From Sphingomonas sp. G-3-2-10 (GTDB lineage: Bacteria > Pseudomonadota > Alphaproteobacteria > Sphingomonadales > Sphingomonadaceae): a DNA stretch of 64,000 bases. How positions within the stretch are numbered: position 1 is the stretch's first letter; the number at the start of each line of letters is the position of its first letter. A model generated the notes under the pieces. The model made no database searches, had not been told where the DNA came from, and saw only the letters and a list, made by a program, of their open reading frames with translations. Positions 45,124-51,902 of this stretch are shown piece after piece. Both the position numbers and the translations under genes were made by a program. The DNA is taken from positions 434,001 to 498,000 of the forward strand of contig NZ_JABBFY010000001.1 of assembly GCF_012927115.1 (NCBI RefSeq), in the 5' to 3' direction.

Positions 45124-45501
45124 TCAGCGCAGGCTGTCGATTTCGTCGGCGAGACGCGTGTTGCGGCTCGTATAGTACATCTCGATGTCGGCGAGGCGGC
45201 GATCGATGTCGCGGAACTTCGAGCGAACCTCGGCGGTCGAGCGCTTCGGGTTGCTGCGAACGCCCTGCCAGAACTTCTGGTCCTCGGCGCCGGTGTAGAG
45301 TTCACGCGGCTTGGCCGGGGCCATCATCGCGATCAGGATATAGGCGACGATCACCATCCCGCTGGTCATCAGCGTCAGGAGGATCATGCCGACCCGGAGC
45401 CAGAGAGCCTCGATCCCGGTGTAATCGGCGAGACCCGAGCAGACACCGAAAACCTTGCCGTTCTGTTTGTCGAGGTAGAATTTGGTGCGGCTGGCGGACA
45501 T
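45124..45501 (-). CDS. pspC: Envelope stress protein PspC
   Basis: A 125-residue PspC-domain protein. FYLDKQNGKVFGVCSGLADY starts the domain; the helix LRVGMILLTLMTSGMVIVAY follows. The C-terminal tail carries the coiled-coil module RDIDRRLADIEMYY ending DEIDSLR. In E. coli PspB and PspC sense membrane stress and draw PspA away from PspF. GGAGGAAC precedes ATG 45501. Confidence 0.92.
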   Translation of the reverse strand: MSASRTKFYLDKQNGKVFGVCSGLADYTGIEALWLRVGMILLTLMTSGMVIVAYILIAMMAPAKPRELYTGAEDQKFWQGVRSNPKRSTAEVRSKFRDIDRRLADIEMYYTSRNTRLADEIDSLR

Positions 45502-45502
45502 C

Positions 45503-45769
45503 TTAGTTCCTCCTGCTGAAGTCGTAGGCGTCGTCTTCCGAGCGACGGGCGGGGCGGAAATCCGGGTTGTCGGCGGCAATGATGCGTTCGACGGTCTGGA
45601 GCCGCTCCTCGAGCTGGCGGGCGAGATAGTGCAGCTCGTCGAGCAGCTTCTCGTCCTCGCCGGTGATCGTCGCGGCGGTCTTCCACTTGGTGATGTAGTG
45701 GAAGATCACCCAGGGAAGCCCGATGAAGAGCATCCCGACGATCACGATGGGAAGGAAGACATCTTCCAT
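45503..45769 (-). CDS. pspB: Envelope stress protein PspB
   Basis: An 88-residue protein: helix FLPIVIVGMLFIGLPWVIFH, then KWKTAATITGEDEKLLDEL and a coiled coil RQLEERLQTVERIIAADNP. This is the canonical PspB, directly after pspA and before pspC. It is the reference for the extra copies further down the operon. Confidence 0.9.
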   Translation of the reverse strand: MEDVFLPIVIVGMLFIGLPWVIFHYITKWKTAATITGEDEKLLDELHYLARQLEERLQTVERIIAADNPDFRPARRSEDDAYDFSRRN

Positions 45770-45773
45770 CGGA

Positions 45774-46442
45774 TCAACCCTTCTTGGCCATGCGCTGCTT
45801 CAGCGCGGCGAGTTCGGCATCGACCTTGTCCGACGAACGGAGCTCGGCGATTTCTTCCTCGAGCGTCTTCGGCTCGCTGCCCATGCCGGCGGCGTCCGCG
45901 CGGCCCTCGGCCAGATCGACCCGGCGCTCCATCACGTCGAAGCGCGAGAAGGCGTCCTGCATCCGCGAACCGTTGGTCACCTCGCGCAGGCGGGCCCGGT
46001 TGTTGGCGCTTTCCAGACGGGTCTGGATCGAGTTCTGGCGGGCGCGAGCCTCGCGCAGCTTGGTCTGGAGCTTCTGGATGTCCGCTTCCGACGCCTGGAG
46101 AGCTTCGTCGAGCACCGCGATCTCTTCACCGAGCTGCTCGCACATGTCGGCGGCCTTCTGGCGCTCGACGAGTGCGGCCTTGGCCAGGTCTTCGCGATCC
46201 TTGGACAGCGCCAGCTCGGCCTTTTCGGTCCAGCTCTCCTGGAGCTTTTCGAGGCGGGCGATGTGACGGCGCATTTCCTTCTGGTCAGCGATGGTGCGCG
46301 CCGCGCTGGCGCGGACTTCGACCAGGGTTTCCTCCATCTCGAGGATGATCATGCGGATCATCTTGGCCGGGTCTTCCGCCTTGTCGAGCAGGTCGGTGAC
46401 GTTGGCTGCGATGATATCGCGGGTTCGCGAGAAAATGCCCAT
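45774..46442 (-). CDS. pspA: Phage shock protein PspA
   Basis: A 222-residue, almost entirely coiled-coil PspA/IM30 family protein. The N-terminal amphipathic helix starts MGIFSRTRDIIAANVTDLLD, followed by AEDPAKMIRMIILEME. PspA binds and repairs stressed inner membrane and inhibits PspF when not engaged. It lies opposite pspF and downstream of a sigma-54 promoter and a 38-residue gene. Confidence 0.95.
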   Translation of the reverse strand: MGIFSRTRDIIAANVTDLLDKAEDPAKMIRMIILEMEETLVEVRASAARTIADQKEMRRHIARLEKLQESWTEKAELALSKDREDLAKAALVERQKAADMCEQLGEEIAVLDEALQASEADIQKLQTKLREARARQNSIQTRLESANNRARLREVTNGSRMQDAFSRFDVMERRVDLAEGRADAAGMGSEPKTLEEEIAELRSSDKVDAELAALKQRMAKKG

Positions 46443-46472
46443 CTGACTTCACTCCTTCGGAACTTGTACTGT

Positions 46473-46534
46473 GGCGGGAGGGACTAGGGGGTATCCCTCC
46501 CGCCGGGTGCCGATCGCCGGGGCGGGCGATCGGC
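46473..46534 (-). other. Two strong tandem hairpins upstream of pspA
   Basis: Hairpin 1 (46473-46504) has a perfect 11-bp stem, GGCGGGAGGGA with TCCCTCCCGCC. Hairpin 2 (46509-46534) has a perfect 10-bp stem, GCCGATCGCC with GGCGATCGGC. Both lie in the 103 bp between the 38-residue gene and pspA, and neither has a U-run, so they look like mRNA-stabilising or processing elements rather than terminators. Confidence 0.65.
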
Positions 46535-46545
46535 GGGGTCTGTGG

Positions 46546-46662
46546 TTACGCGACCGCGGTGACCGCCGAACCGACGACGCTGGACATCAGGACGATGCCG
46601 GTGACGAAGGTGAGTGCGACGGCTGCGAAGGCGTTGCGGTAGTAGTTGCTCTGGTAGGTCAT
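46546..46662 (-). CDS. 38-residue membrane peptide, first gene of psp operon
   Basis: Starts MTYQSNYYRNAFAAVALT with a helix through VTGIVLMSSVVGSAV. AGGGAAC precedes the ATG. It lies about 50 nt after the predicted sigma-54 start site, so it is the first gene transcribed, ahead of pspA. Not recognised as a known Psp protein (not PspD or PspG by pattern). Confidence 0.68.
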   Translation of the reverse strand: MTYQSNYYRNAFAAVALTFVTGIVLMSSVVGSAVTAVA

Positions 46663-46725
46663 TGTCTGTTCCCTGAACCTTGTGTCTTGTTTTTGGTGGC
46701 CCGTTGGCGGGCTTGCCTGATACTC

Positions 46726-46742
46726 AGCATGATGCGTGCCAA
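46726..46742 (-). promoter_or_regulatory. Sigma-54 promoter of the psp operon
   Basis: On the minus strand TTGGCACGCATCATGCT, with GG and GC separated by 10 bases as required for -24/-12 promoters. The -24 half TTGGCACG is a perfect consensus match; the -12 half has one mismatch. PspF, encoded divergently, is the expected activator. Confidence 0.85.
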
Positions 46743-46794
46743 ATGCGAAAAAGCCACGGTTTTCCGCCATTTTTGCTGTTCACACAGCGTTCAG

Positions 46795-46844
46795 TTGGCA
46801 TTTTGCACTTGCCAATTGTTGGGAAAATTCGCCAAGGATTTGGC
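46795..46844. promoter_or_regulatory. Candidate PspF binding sites (two inverted repeats)
   Basis: TTGGCA at 46795 with TGCCAA ending 46815, and GCCAAGGATTTGGC at 46831-46844, abutting the pspF ATG. Both share the TTGGC word, lie 55-120 bp upstream of the sigma-54 promoter where enhancers are expected, and the second covers the pspF ribosome site, allowing autoregulation. Assignment to PspF is inference. Confidence 0.55.
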
Positions 46845-47879
46845 ATGGAACGCACAACGCAGGTCATCGGCCAGTCGTCGGCCTTTCTCGATGCGCTCGA
46901 ACGCGCCAGCCGCGCGGCTGCGCTCGATCGCCCGGTGCTGGTGATCGGCGAACGCGGAACCGGCAAGGAACTGGTCGCCGAGCGTCTCCACCGCCTGTCG
47001 CAGCGCTGGGACCAGCCACTGGTGGTGATGAACTGTGCCGCGCTGCCCGAGACGCTGATCGAAGCCGAATTGTTCGGGCACGAAGCGGGGGCCTTTACCG
47101 GCGCGACCAAGGCGCGGGCAGGGCGGTTCGAGGAGGCGCATCGCGGCACTTTGTTCCTCGACGAACTCGGCACGCTGTCGATGGGCGCGCAGGAGCGGCT
47201 GTTGCGCGCGGTCGAATATGGCGAGATCCACCGCATCGGATCGTCACGGCCGGTGCGGGTCGATGTGCGCATCGTGGCGGCGACCAACGAGCATCTGCCT
47301 GACCGGGTGGAAGCCGGGACGTTCCGCGCCGACTTGCTCGACCGGCTGAGCTTCGAAGTCGTCACCTTGCCGCCGCTGCGCCATCGCGGCGGCGACGTGA
47401 TGGTGCTCGCCGAATTCTATGGCCGCCGGATGCGATCGGAGATCGGGCAGGAGGACTGGCCCGGCTTCGGGCCGAGCGCGACCGACATCCTCGAAAATTA
47501 CGACTGGCCGGGCAATGTCCGCGAACTGCGCAACGTGGTGGAGCGGGCAGTCTATCGCTGGGAGCAGGACGGCCCGATCGACTCGATCGAGATCGACCCG
47601 TTCCAGTCGCCCTATCGCCCGCGCACCGCGAAGCCTGCGCCGGCTGCTGCTGCCGCCGGCGCGGGGGAAGAGGCGGCGCCGATCGTGGTGATCGCCCAGG
47701 CGCCCGACGAGGCGCGCGATTTCAAGACGCGGGTCAATCGCTTCGAACGCGACCTGCTGGCGCGGGCGCTGGCGGAATGCCGCTACAATCAGCGCACGAC
47801 GGCGGAAGCGCTGGGGCTGACCTATGACCAGCTGCGCCACGCGCTGAAGCGGCACGAGCTGCTGAACGCGGGCGGATGA
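46845..47879 (+). CDS. pspF: Sigma-54-dependent activator PspF
   Basis: A 344-residue enhancer-binding protein without an N-terminal sensory domain. Walker A is GERGTGKE, the sigma-54 loop GAFTGA is intact in ELFGHEAGAFTGATK, Walker B is LFLDELGTL, and the C-terminal helix-turn-helix ends YNQRTTAEALGLTYDQLRH. Without a sensor domain it is expected to be held in check by PspA. Divergent from the psp operon. ATG at 46845 is placed by family N-terminus. Confidence 0.93.
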   Translation: MERTTQVIGQSSAFLDALERASRAAALDRPVLVIGERGTGKELVAERLHRLSQRWDQPLVVMNCAALPETLIEAELFGHEAGAFTGATKARAGRFEEAHRGTLFLDELGTLSMGAQERLLRAVEYGEIHRIGSSRPVRVDVRIVAATNEHLPDRVEAGTFRADLLDRLSFEVVTLPPLRHRGGDVMVLAEFYGRRMRSEIGQEDWPGFGPSATDILENYDWPGNVRELRNVVERAVYRWEQDGPIDSIEIDPFQSPYRPRTAKPAPAAAAAGAGEEAAPIVVIAQAPDEARDFKTRVNRFERDLLARALAECRYNQRTTAEALGLTYDQLRHALKRHELLNAGG

Positions 47880-47890
47880 CCTTATCCATT

Positions 47891-47920
47891 CCTCCCTCGC
47901 TGCGAAGACAGCGGGGGAGG
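47891..47920. repeat. REP-like hairpin, left of DUF559 gene
   Basis: CCTCCCTCGCTG, a 6-base loop, CAGCGGGGGAGG; a 12-bp stem with one wobble. A similar hairpin lies on the other side of the gene at 48361. A smaller hairpin (CCCACC with GGTGGG) follows at 47928-47952. Confidence 0.7.
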
Positions 47921-47955
47921 GGGACCGCCCACCGTAGCGAAGCGAAGGTGGGGGT

Positions 47956-47971
47956 GGAGGGGGCTTACCCC
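47956..47971 (+). repeat. 16-bp inverted repeat, left copy
   Basis: GGAGGGGGCTTACCCC. The exact reverse complement occurs at 48325-48340, at the other end of the DUF559 gene, whose stop codon lies inside this copy. Confidence 0.85.
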
Positions 47972-48324
47972 TTCACCGCTATGGTGGTCAGTATGTGTAG
48001 AAGTACGCCGTCGAGATTCTTCATGGCCTCGCGGGCAGGGATGCGCAGGGTGCGCACGTTTTGGGTTGCGAGCCACGCATCGCGCTTCGCATCCCGCGCC
48101 GGCCGGTCCCCATAGCCATGCGCCTCGCCATCGATCTCGATACACAGCTTGGCTTTGGCGCAGTAAAAATCGAGACGGTATGGGCCCGCCGGATGTTCGC
48201 GGCGGAAATAGTGGCCGCCCGGCTCCTTGCGCAGTTCCAGCCACAGCCGGATTTCTGCAGGGCTCATTTCCTTGCGGGATTTGCGCGCGGCGCGCTTCGC
48301 GCCTGACCAGCCCTTCAATTCCAC
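47965..48324 (-). CDS. DUF559 endonuclease-like protein
   Basis: A 119-residue protein from a GTG at 48324; the start is uncertain because no ATG lies near the family N-terminus. It has RKEMSPAEIRLWLELRK, then HYFRREHPAGPYRLDFYC and CIEIDGEAHG, a Vsr-like restriction-endonuclease fold with the D-x(n)-E-x-D type core. Biochemical role not established. It is bracketed exactly by 16-bp inverted repeats and outer hairpins, and one repeat copy supplies its probable ribosome site (GGAGGGGG). Confidence 0.75.
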   Translation of the reverse strand: MELKGWSGAKRAARKSRKEMSPAEIRLWLELRKEPGGHYFRREHPAGPYRLDFYCAKAKLCIEIDGEAHGYGDRPARDAKRDAWLATQNVRTLRIPAREAMKNLDGVLLHILTTIAVKG

Positions 48325-48340
48325 GGGGTAAGCCCCCTCC
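48325..48340 (-). repeat. 16-bp inverted repeat, right copy
   Basis: GGGGTAAGCCCCCTCC on the plus strand, the exact reverse complement of 47956-47971. It directly adjoins the GTG start of the DUF559 gene. Confidence 0.85.
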
Positions 48341-48360
48341 GTCAGCGCTTCGCGCTGCCA

Positions 48361-48389
48361 CCTCCCCCGCAGGTGCCCTGCGGGGGAGG
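48361..48389. repeat. REP-like hairpin, right of DUF559 gene
   Basis: CCTCCCCCGCAG, 5-base loop, CTGCGGGGGAGG: a perfect 12-bp stem. It lies 10 bp past the stop of the PuuD-like gene and may also end that transcript. Confidence 0.75.
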
Positions 48390-48398
48390 AATCAGTGC

Positions 48399-48965
48399 TT
48401 ACCGGAACGCCACCATGCACAGCAGCATCGGGATCGACAGCATCGTGTTGAACCGCGACGCCATCATCGCCATCTTCGCGGCCTTGGCCTTCGCTGCGTC
48501 GTCGGCCTGGACGATGCCCAGCGCCTTCTTCTGGTTCGGCCAGATCACGAACCACACATTGGCAGCCATGATCACCGCCAGCCACATGCCGATGCCGATC
48601 AGCTGGAAGCCTTCCTTCAGCGCCATCGCTTCGTGAAGCTCGTCATACAGCCATGCGAGGATCAGGCCGGTCAGCACGGTGAACGCAGCGGCCCAGCGGA
48701 AGAAGAACAGCGCCTTGGGGGCGATGAACTTCGATACACCCGGCTTCAGCTCCGCCGGAATCGACGGCATGGTCGGGATCTGCACGAAGTTGAAATAATA
48801 GAGCAGGCCGATCCAGGTGATGCCGAAGAATACATGCAGCCACTGGAACACGCTGGTCGCGGGCGGGGTGGGCATCGATGCGGCCAGCGGCGAGAGCATC
48901 AGGCCGATCGCCAGCGCGAAGCCGACCGCGAGCACGGCGTGCAGATTTCCGAAAAACTTGTCCAT
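48399..48965 (-). CDS. PuuD-like (Urate_ox_N) membrane protein
   Basis: A 188-residue protein with four or five membrane helices (AVLAVGFALAIGLMLSPLAA, WLHVFFGITWIGLLYYFNF, later KALFFFRWAAAFTVLTG). This corresponds to the membrane domain of PuuD urate hydroxylases (DUF989). Full PuuD also has a cytochrome c domain with CxxCH, which is absent, so urate oxidation is doubtful. His residues in the helices could bind haem. AGGGGACC supports the ATG. Confidence 0.8.
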   Translation of the reverse strand: MDKFFGNLHAVLAVGFALAIGLMLSPLAASMPTPPATSVFQWLHVFFGITWIGLLYYFNFVQIPTMPSIPAELKPGVSKFIAPKALFFFRWAAAFTVLTGLILAWLYDELHEAMALKEGFQLIGIGMWLAVIMAANVWFVIWPNQKKALGIVQADDAAKAKAAKMAMMASRFNTMLSIPMLLCMVAFR

Positions 48966-49154
48966 CGAACGGTCCCCTCTGTTGGGCGGTCCACTTGCCC
49001 CGGGACCACCTTCGCGGTTCACCCTATGCCGGGAGAAATCGTTTGTCACATGCAACGATTTATCGGTGTTCCCCGCGCGGAATTCGCCTAGTGCCGGGAC
49101 CGGATCGCGCGGGCGTTCGTTCTGCCCGCGAACCGCTTCATACGGAGAGTAATC

Positions 49155-49775
49155 ATGGCTTTCGAACTTCCAGCACTTCCCTATGCCCAGGACGCCCTTG
49201 CGCCGCACATGTCCGCCGAGACGCTGGAGTTCCACCACGGCAAGCACCACAAGGCCTATGTCGACAAGACCAACGGACTGATCGCGGGCACCGACCTGGA
49301 AAATGCCAGCCTGTCCGAAGTGATCAAGGCGGCCAAGGCACAGGGCAACAAGGGCCTGTTCAACAACTCGGCCCAGATCTGGAACCACAGCTTCTTCTGG
49401 AAGAGCCTGTCGCCGGCGAAGCAGACTCCGTCGGGCAAGCTGGCCAAGCTGATCGAGGACAGCTTCGGCACGCCCGAGGAGCTGGTTAAGAAGCTGATCG
49501 AGGAATCGACCAATCACTTCGCCAGCGGCTGGGGCTGGCTGGTGCTCGATGGCGACACGCTCAAGATCGGTTCGCTGCACGATGCCGATACCCCGATCGT
49601 GCACGAGGGCATGACCCCGCTGCTGACGATCGACGTGTGGGAGCACGCCTATTACGTCGATTACCGCAACGCGCGCCCGAAGTATCTGGAAGCGGTGACC
49701 GCGAACCTGATCAACTGGGAATTCGTGGCCGAGAATCTCGACGGCAAGGGCGTGAGCCGCGCCGATCAGGGCTGA
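49155..49775 (+). CDS. sodB: Iron superoxide dismutase
   Basis: A 206-residue Fe/Mn-type superoxide dismutase. Metal ligands are H27 (EFHHGKHH), the His of WNHSFFW, and the Asp and His of DVWEHAYYVDY. The NSAQIWNHSF and GSGWGWL-like (ASGWGWLV) regions favour iron. Cytoplasmic. Followed by a terminator. Confidence 0.95.
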   Translation: MAFELPALPYAQDALAPHMSAETLEFHHGKHHKAYVDKTNGLIAGTDLENASLSEVIKAAKAQGNKGLFNNSAQIWNHSFFWKSLSPAKQTPSGKLAKLIEDSFGTPEELVKKLIEESTNHFASGWGWLVLDGDTLKIGSLHDADTPIVHEGMTPLLTIDVWEHAYYVDYRNARPKYLEAVTANLINWEFVAENLDGKGVSRADQG

Positions 49776-49795
49776 TCGATCACGATCGCACGAAG

Positions 49796-49829
49796 AAGGG
49801 GCGTCGGATGCAGGTCCGGCGCCCTTTTC
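49796..49829 (+). terminator. Rho-independent terminator of sodB
   Basis: GGGGCGTCGGA and TCCGGCGCCC form a GC-rich stem with minor bulges, followed by TTTTC. Confidence 0.82.
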
Positions 49830-49892
49830 GTTGTTCATTCGTCGTTCAACGGATGCGGGCGAGCTTGCCGCCAACGGCGACGGGAGCGAGCG

Positions 49893-50279
49893 ATGCGGGT
49901 CTGGCTGATGGCGGTTCCTCTGGTGGCGATGGCCGCTCCGGCTTCGGCGCAGATTTGGGGCGGTCCTTCGGGCGGCGCGGAGCGGTTCACGCCGCGCACA
50001 CCCGAGGTGCGGCTTCCGAAAAGCGAGACGCGCATCGGTTCGGCCGGGACCAGCGGGCGCGATACGCGGCAGATTCGCGGCGAGATCGATTCCGCGCTGG
50101 AGAACGGCCAGATCGATCGGCGCACCGCGCGACGCCTGCGCCGCGACGCGAACCGGATCGACGCGATGCGTAGCCGCTATCGCAGCGGCGGCCTTAGCGA
50201 TTCCGAAATTGCCGAACTGGGCACGCGAGAGGATCTGCTGCGCGACGACGTGATCGCCGCCCGCAGCAGGACGCGCTAG
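49893..50279 (+). CDS. Hypothetical exported protein
   Basis: A 128-residue protein with a signal peptide ending APASAQ (residue 20). The mature part is very basic: IRGEIDSALENGQIDRRTAR resembles small helical periplasmic domains, followed by RRLRRDANRID and an acidic C-terminal helix. No family recognised. Its stop overlaps the convergent dehydrogenase stop. Confidence 0.7.
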   Translation: MRVWLMAVPLVAMAAPASAQIWGGPSGGAERFTPRTPEVRLPKSETRIGSAGTSGRDTRQIRGEIDSALENGQIDRRTARRLRRDANRIDAMRSRYRSGGLSDSEIAELGTREDLLRDDVIAARSRTR

Positions 50280-51283
50280 CGGATCCGTTCGGCCGTTACG
50301 CGGTTCGCGAGCGGGCGGCCATTTTCGGCATCGGCGATGCTGGCCAGCGTGGTCTCCGCGATCGCGCTCAGCGCTTCCTCGGTCAGGAACGCCTGATGGC
50401 CGGTGACCAGCACGTTGGGGAAGGTCAGCAGCCGCTGGAAGACGTCGTCCTGAACGATGGTGCCCGAAAGGTCGCGGAAGAACAGGTCGGCTTCCTGTTC
50501 GTACACGTCGAGCGCCACGCCGCCGACGTTGCCGCGCTTGAGCGCCTCGATCAGCGCGCCGGTGTCGATCAGACCGCCCCGGCTGGTGTTGACCAGCATC
50601 AGGCCAGGCCGCGCCGCTTTCAGCACCGCGGCGTCGATCAGGTGATGCGTGTCGGGCGTCAGCGGGCAGTGGAGCGTCACGATGTCGCTCTCGCGCAGCA
50701 GCGTCTCGCGCGGGACGTAGCGGACGCCGAGCGCCTTCAGCTCGGCATCCTCGACCAGATCGCTCGCCAGCACTTCGCAGCCAAAGCCTGCGTGCAGTGC
50801 CCGCGCCACCAATGCGCCGATCTTGCCGGTGCCGACCACGCCTGCGACCCGGCCGTGCAAATTGCGGCCGACCAGCCCATCGAGCGCGAAGTTGTTCTCG
50901 CGGGTGCGCGACCATGCGCGGTGGATCTTGCGGTCCAGCGCCAGCAGCAGCGCGATGGTGAATTCGGATACGGCATGCGGCGAATAGGCGGGAACGCGCA
51001 CCACGGGCAGGCCGAGCGCATCGGCTGCCGCCAGATCGACATTGTTGAACCCGGCACAGCGCAACGCGATCAGGCCGACGCCGAGGGCCTTGAGCCGCTC
51101 CAGCACGCCACGGTCCAGCCGGTCGTTGACGAAGACGCACACCGCGCCGCAATCGGCGGCCAGCGGCGCCGTATCGGCGTTCAGTCCGGCCTCGAGAAAG
51201 TGCAGATCGTGTCCGAACGCCGCGTTCGCCGCGGTCAGGAATTTCCGGTCGTACGACCGCGCGCCGAACACTGCGACCCGCAT
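50276..51283 (-). CDS. D-lactate dehydrogenase-like 2-hydroxyacid dehydrogenase
   Basis: A 335-residue D-isomer-specific 2-hydroxyacid dehydrogenase. NAD-binding GTGKIG, catalytic Arg in LVNTSRGGLID, Glu in DVYEQEADLFF and His in VTGHQAFLTEEA are present; YEQE and GHQAF are typical of fermentative LdhA. Likely reduces pyruvate to D-lactate, with related acids possible. It is the last gene of mtaB-ftsY-ispZ-ldh on the minus strand, 4 bp after ispZ. Confidence 0.88.
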   Translation of the reverse strand: MRVAVFGARSYDRKFLTAANAAFGHDLHFLEAGLNADTAPLAADCGAVCVFVNDRLDRGVLERLKALGVGLIALRCAGFNNVDLAAADALGLPVVRVPAYSPHAVSEFTIALLLALDRKIHRAWSRTRENNFALDGLVGRNLHGRVAGVVGTGKIGALVARALHAGFGCEVLASDLVEDAELKALGVRYVPRETLLRESDIVTLHCPLTPDTHHLIDAAVLKAARPGLMLVNTSRGGLIDTGALIEALKRGNVGGVALDVYEQEADLFFRDLSGTIVQDDVFQRLLTFPNVLVTGHQAFLTEEALSAIAETTLASIADAENGRPLANRVTAERIR

Positions 51284-51287
51284 CGGC

Positions 51288-51902
51288 TCAGCCCTCGGGC
51301 GGGATCGGCGCGTCGATCGGCTTTTCGAGCTGGAGGCCGTGCTTCATCAGCATCGGGATGTTCGCCGCGGCGAAGACGAAGGTGACGATCACCACGCCGG
51401 GGAATTTGAACGCTGCCCACACGTCGCTGCTGAAGTTCAGCCGCACCACTTCGTTGGCGACCGCCAGCACGAGGAAGAACACCAGCCAGTTGATCGTCAG
51501 CAACTGCCAGCCGCGCTTCGACAGGCCCGGATAGGCGGTGCCTAGCAGGGTCTCCAGCACCGGCTTTTTCGTCACGAGGCCATAGCCGAGGAACAGCGCG
51601 AAGATGCAGTAGATGATCGTCGGCTTGATCTTGATGAAGAAATCGTCGTGGAAATACAGCGTCAGCCCGCCGAACACGAGCACCAGCGCGCCCGACATCC
51701 ACAGCATCGGCGAGATGTGACGCGTCTTCCACCACGACACCGCCATCGCCACCGAGATGGCGATCATGAACGCCGCCGTCGCCGCCAGCAGGCGGGCGAT
51801 ACCGGGTCCCGGCGCGAGGAAGTTGACGAGGAAGAAGACCGCGAGCGGCCCGATGTCGATCGCCATGCGCAGCAGCGGGGAAGCTTCGGTCTTAGCGGCC
51901 AT
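51288..51902 (-). CDS. Inner membrane-spanning protein YciB / septation protein A
   Basis: A 204-residue protein with five or six helices. DIGPLAVFFLVNF at the N-terminus, FGGLTLYFHDDFFIKIKPT and NEVVRLNFSSDVWAAFK are family landmarks (IspZ/YciB). It affects cell envelope and septation in enterobacteria; the mechanism is not settled. It overlaps the end of ftsY by about 11 bp. Confidence 0.92.
   Translation of the reverse strand: MAAKTEASPLLRMAIDIGPLAVFFLVNFLAPGPGIARLLAATAAFMIAISVAMAVSWWKTRHISPMLWMSGALVLVFGGLTLYFHDDFFIKIKPTIIYCIFALFLGYGLVTKKPVLETLLGTAYPGLSKRGWQLLTINWLVFFLVLAVANEVVRLNFSSDVWAAFKFPGVVIVTFVFAAANIPMLMKHGLQLEKPIDAPIPPEG

Noticed and set aside
46795..46815. A possible second sigma-54 promoter facing pspF (TTGGCATTTTGCACTTGC)
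   Set aside because: GG and GC are separated by 12 bases rather than 10, so the spacing is wrong; it is better explained as part of an inverted repeat.
48399..51152. A 917-codon open frame on the minus strand
   Set aside because: Only its last 188 codons are a gene (the PuuD-like protein). The rest runs antisense to sodB and across other genes in a GC-rich frame and has an Arg/Ala/Pro-heavy, non-protein-like composition.
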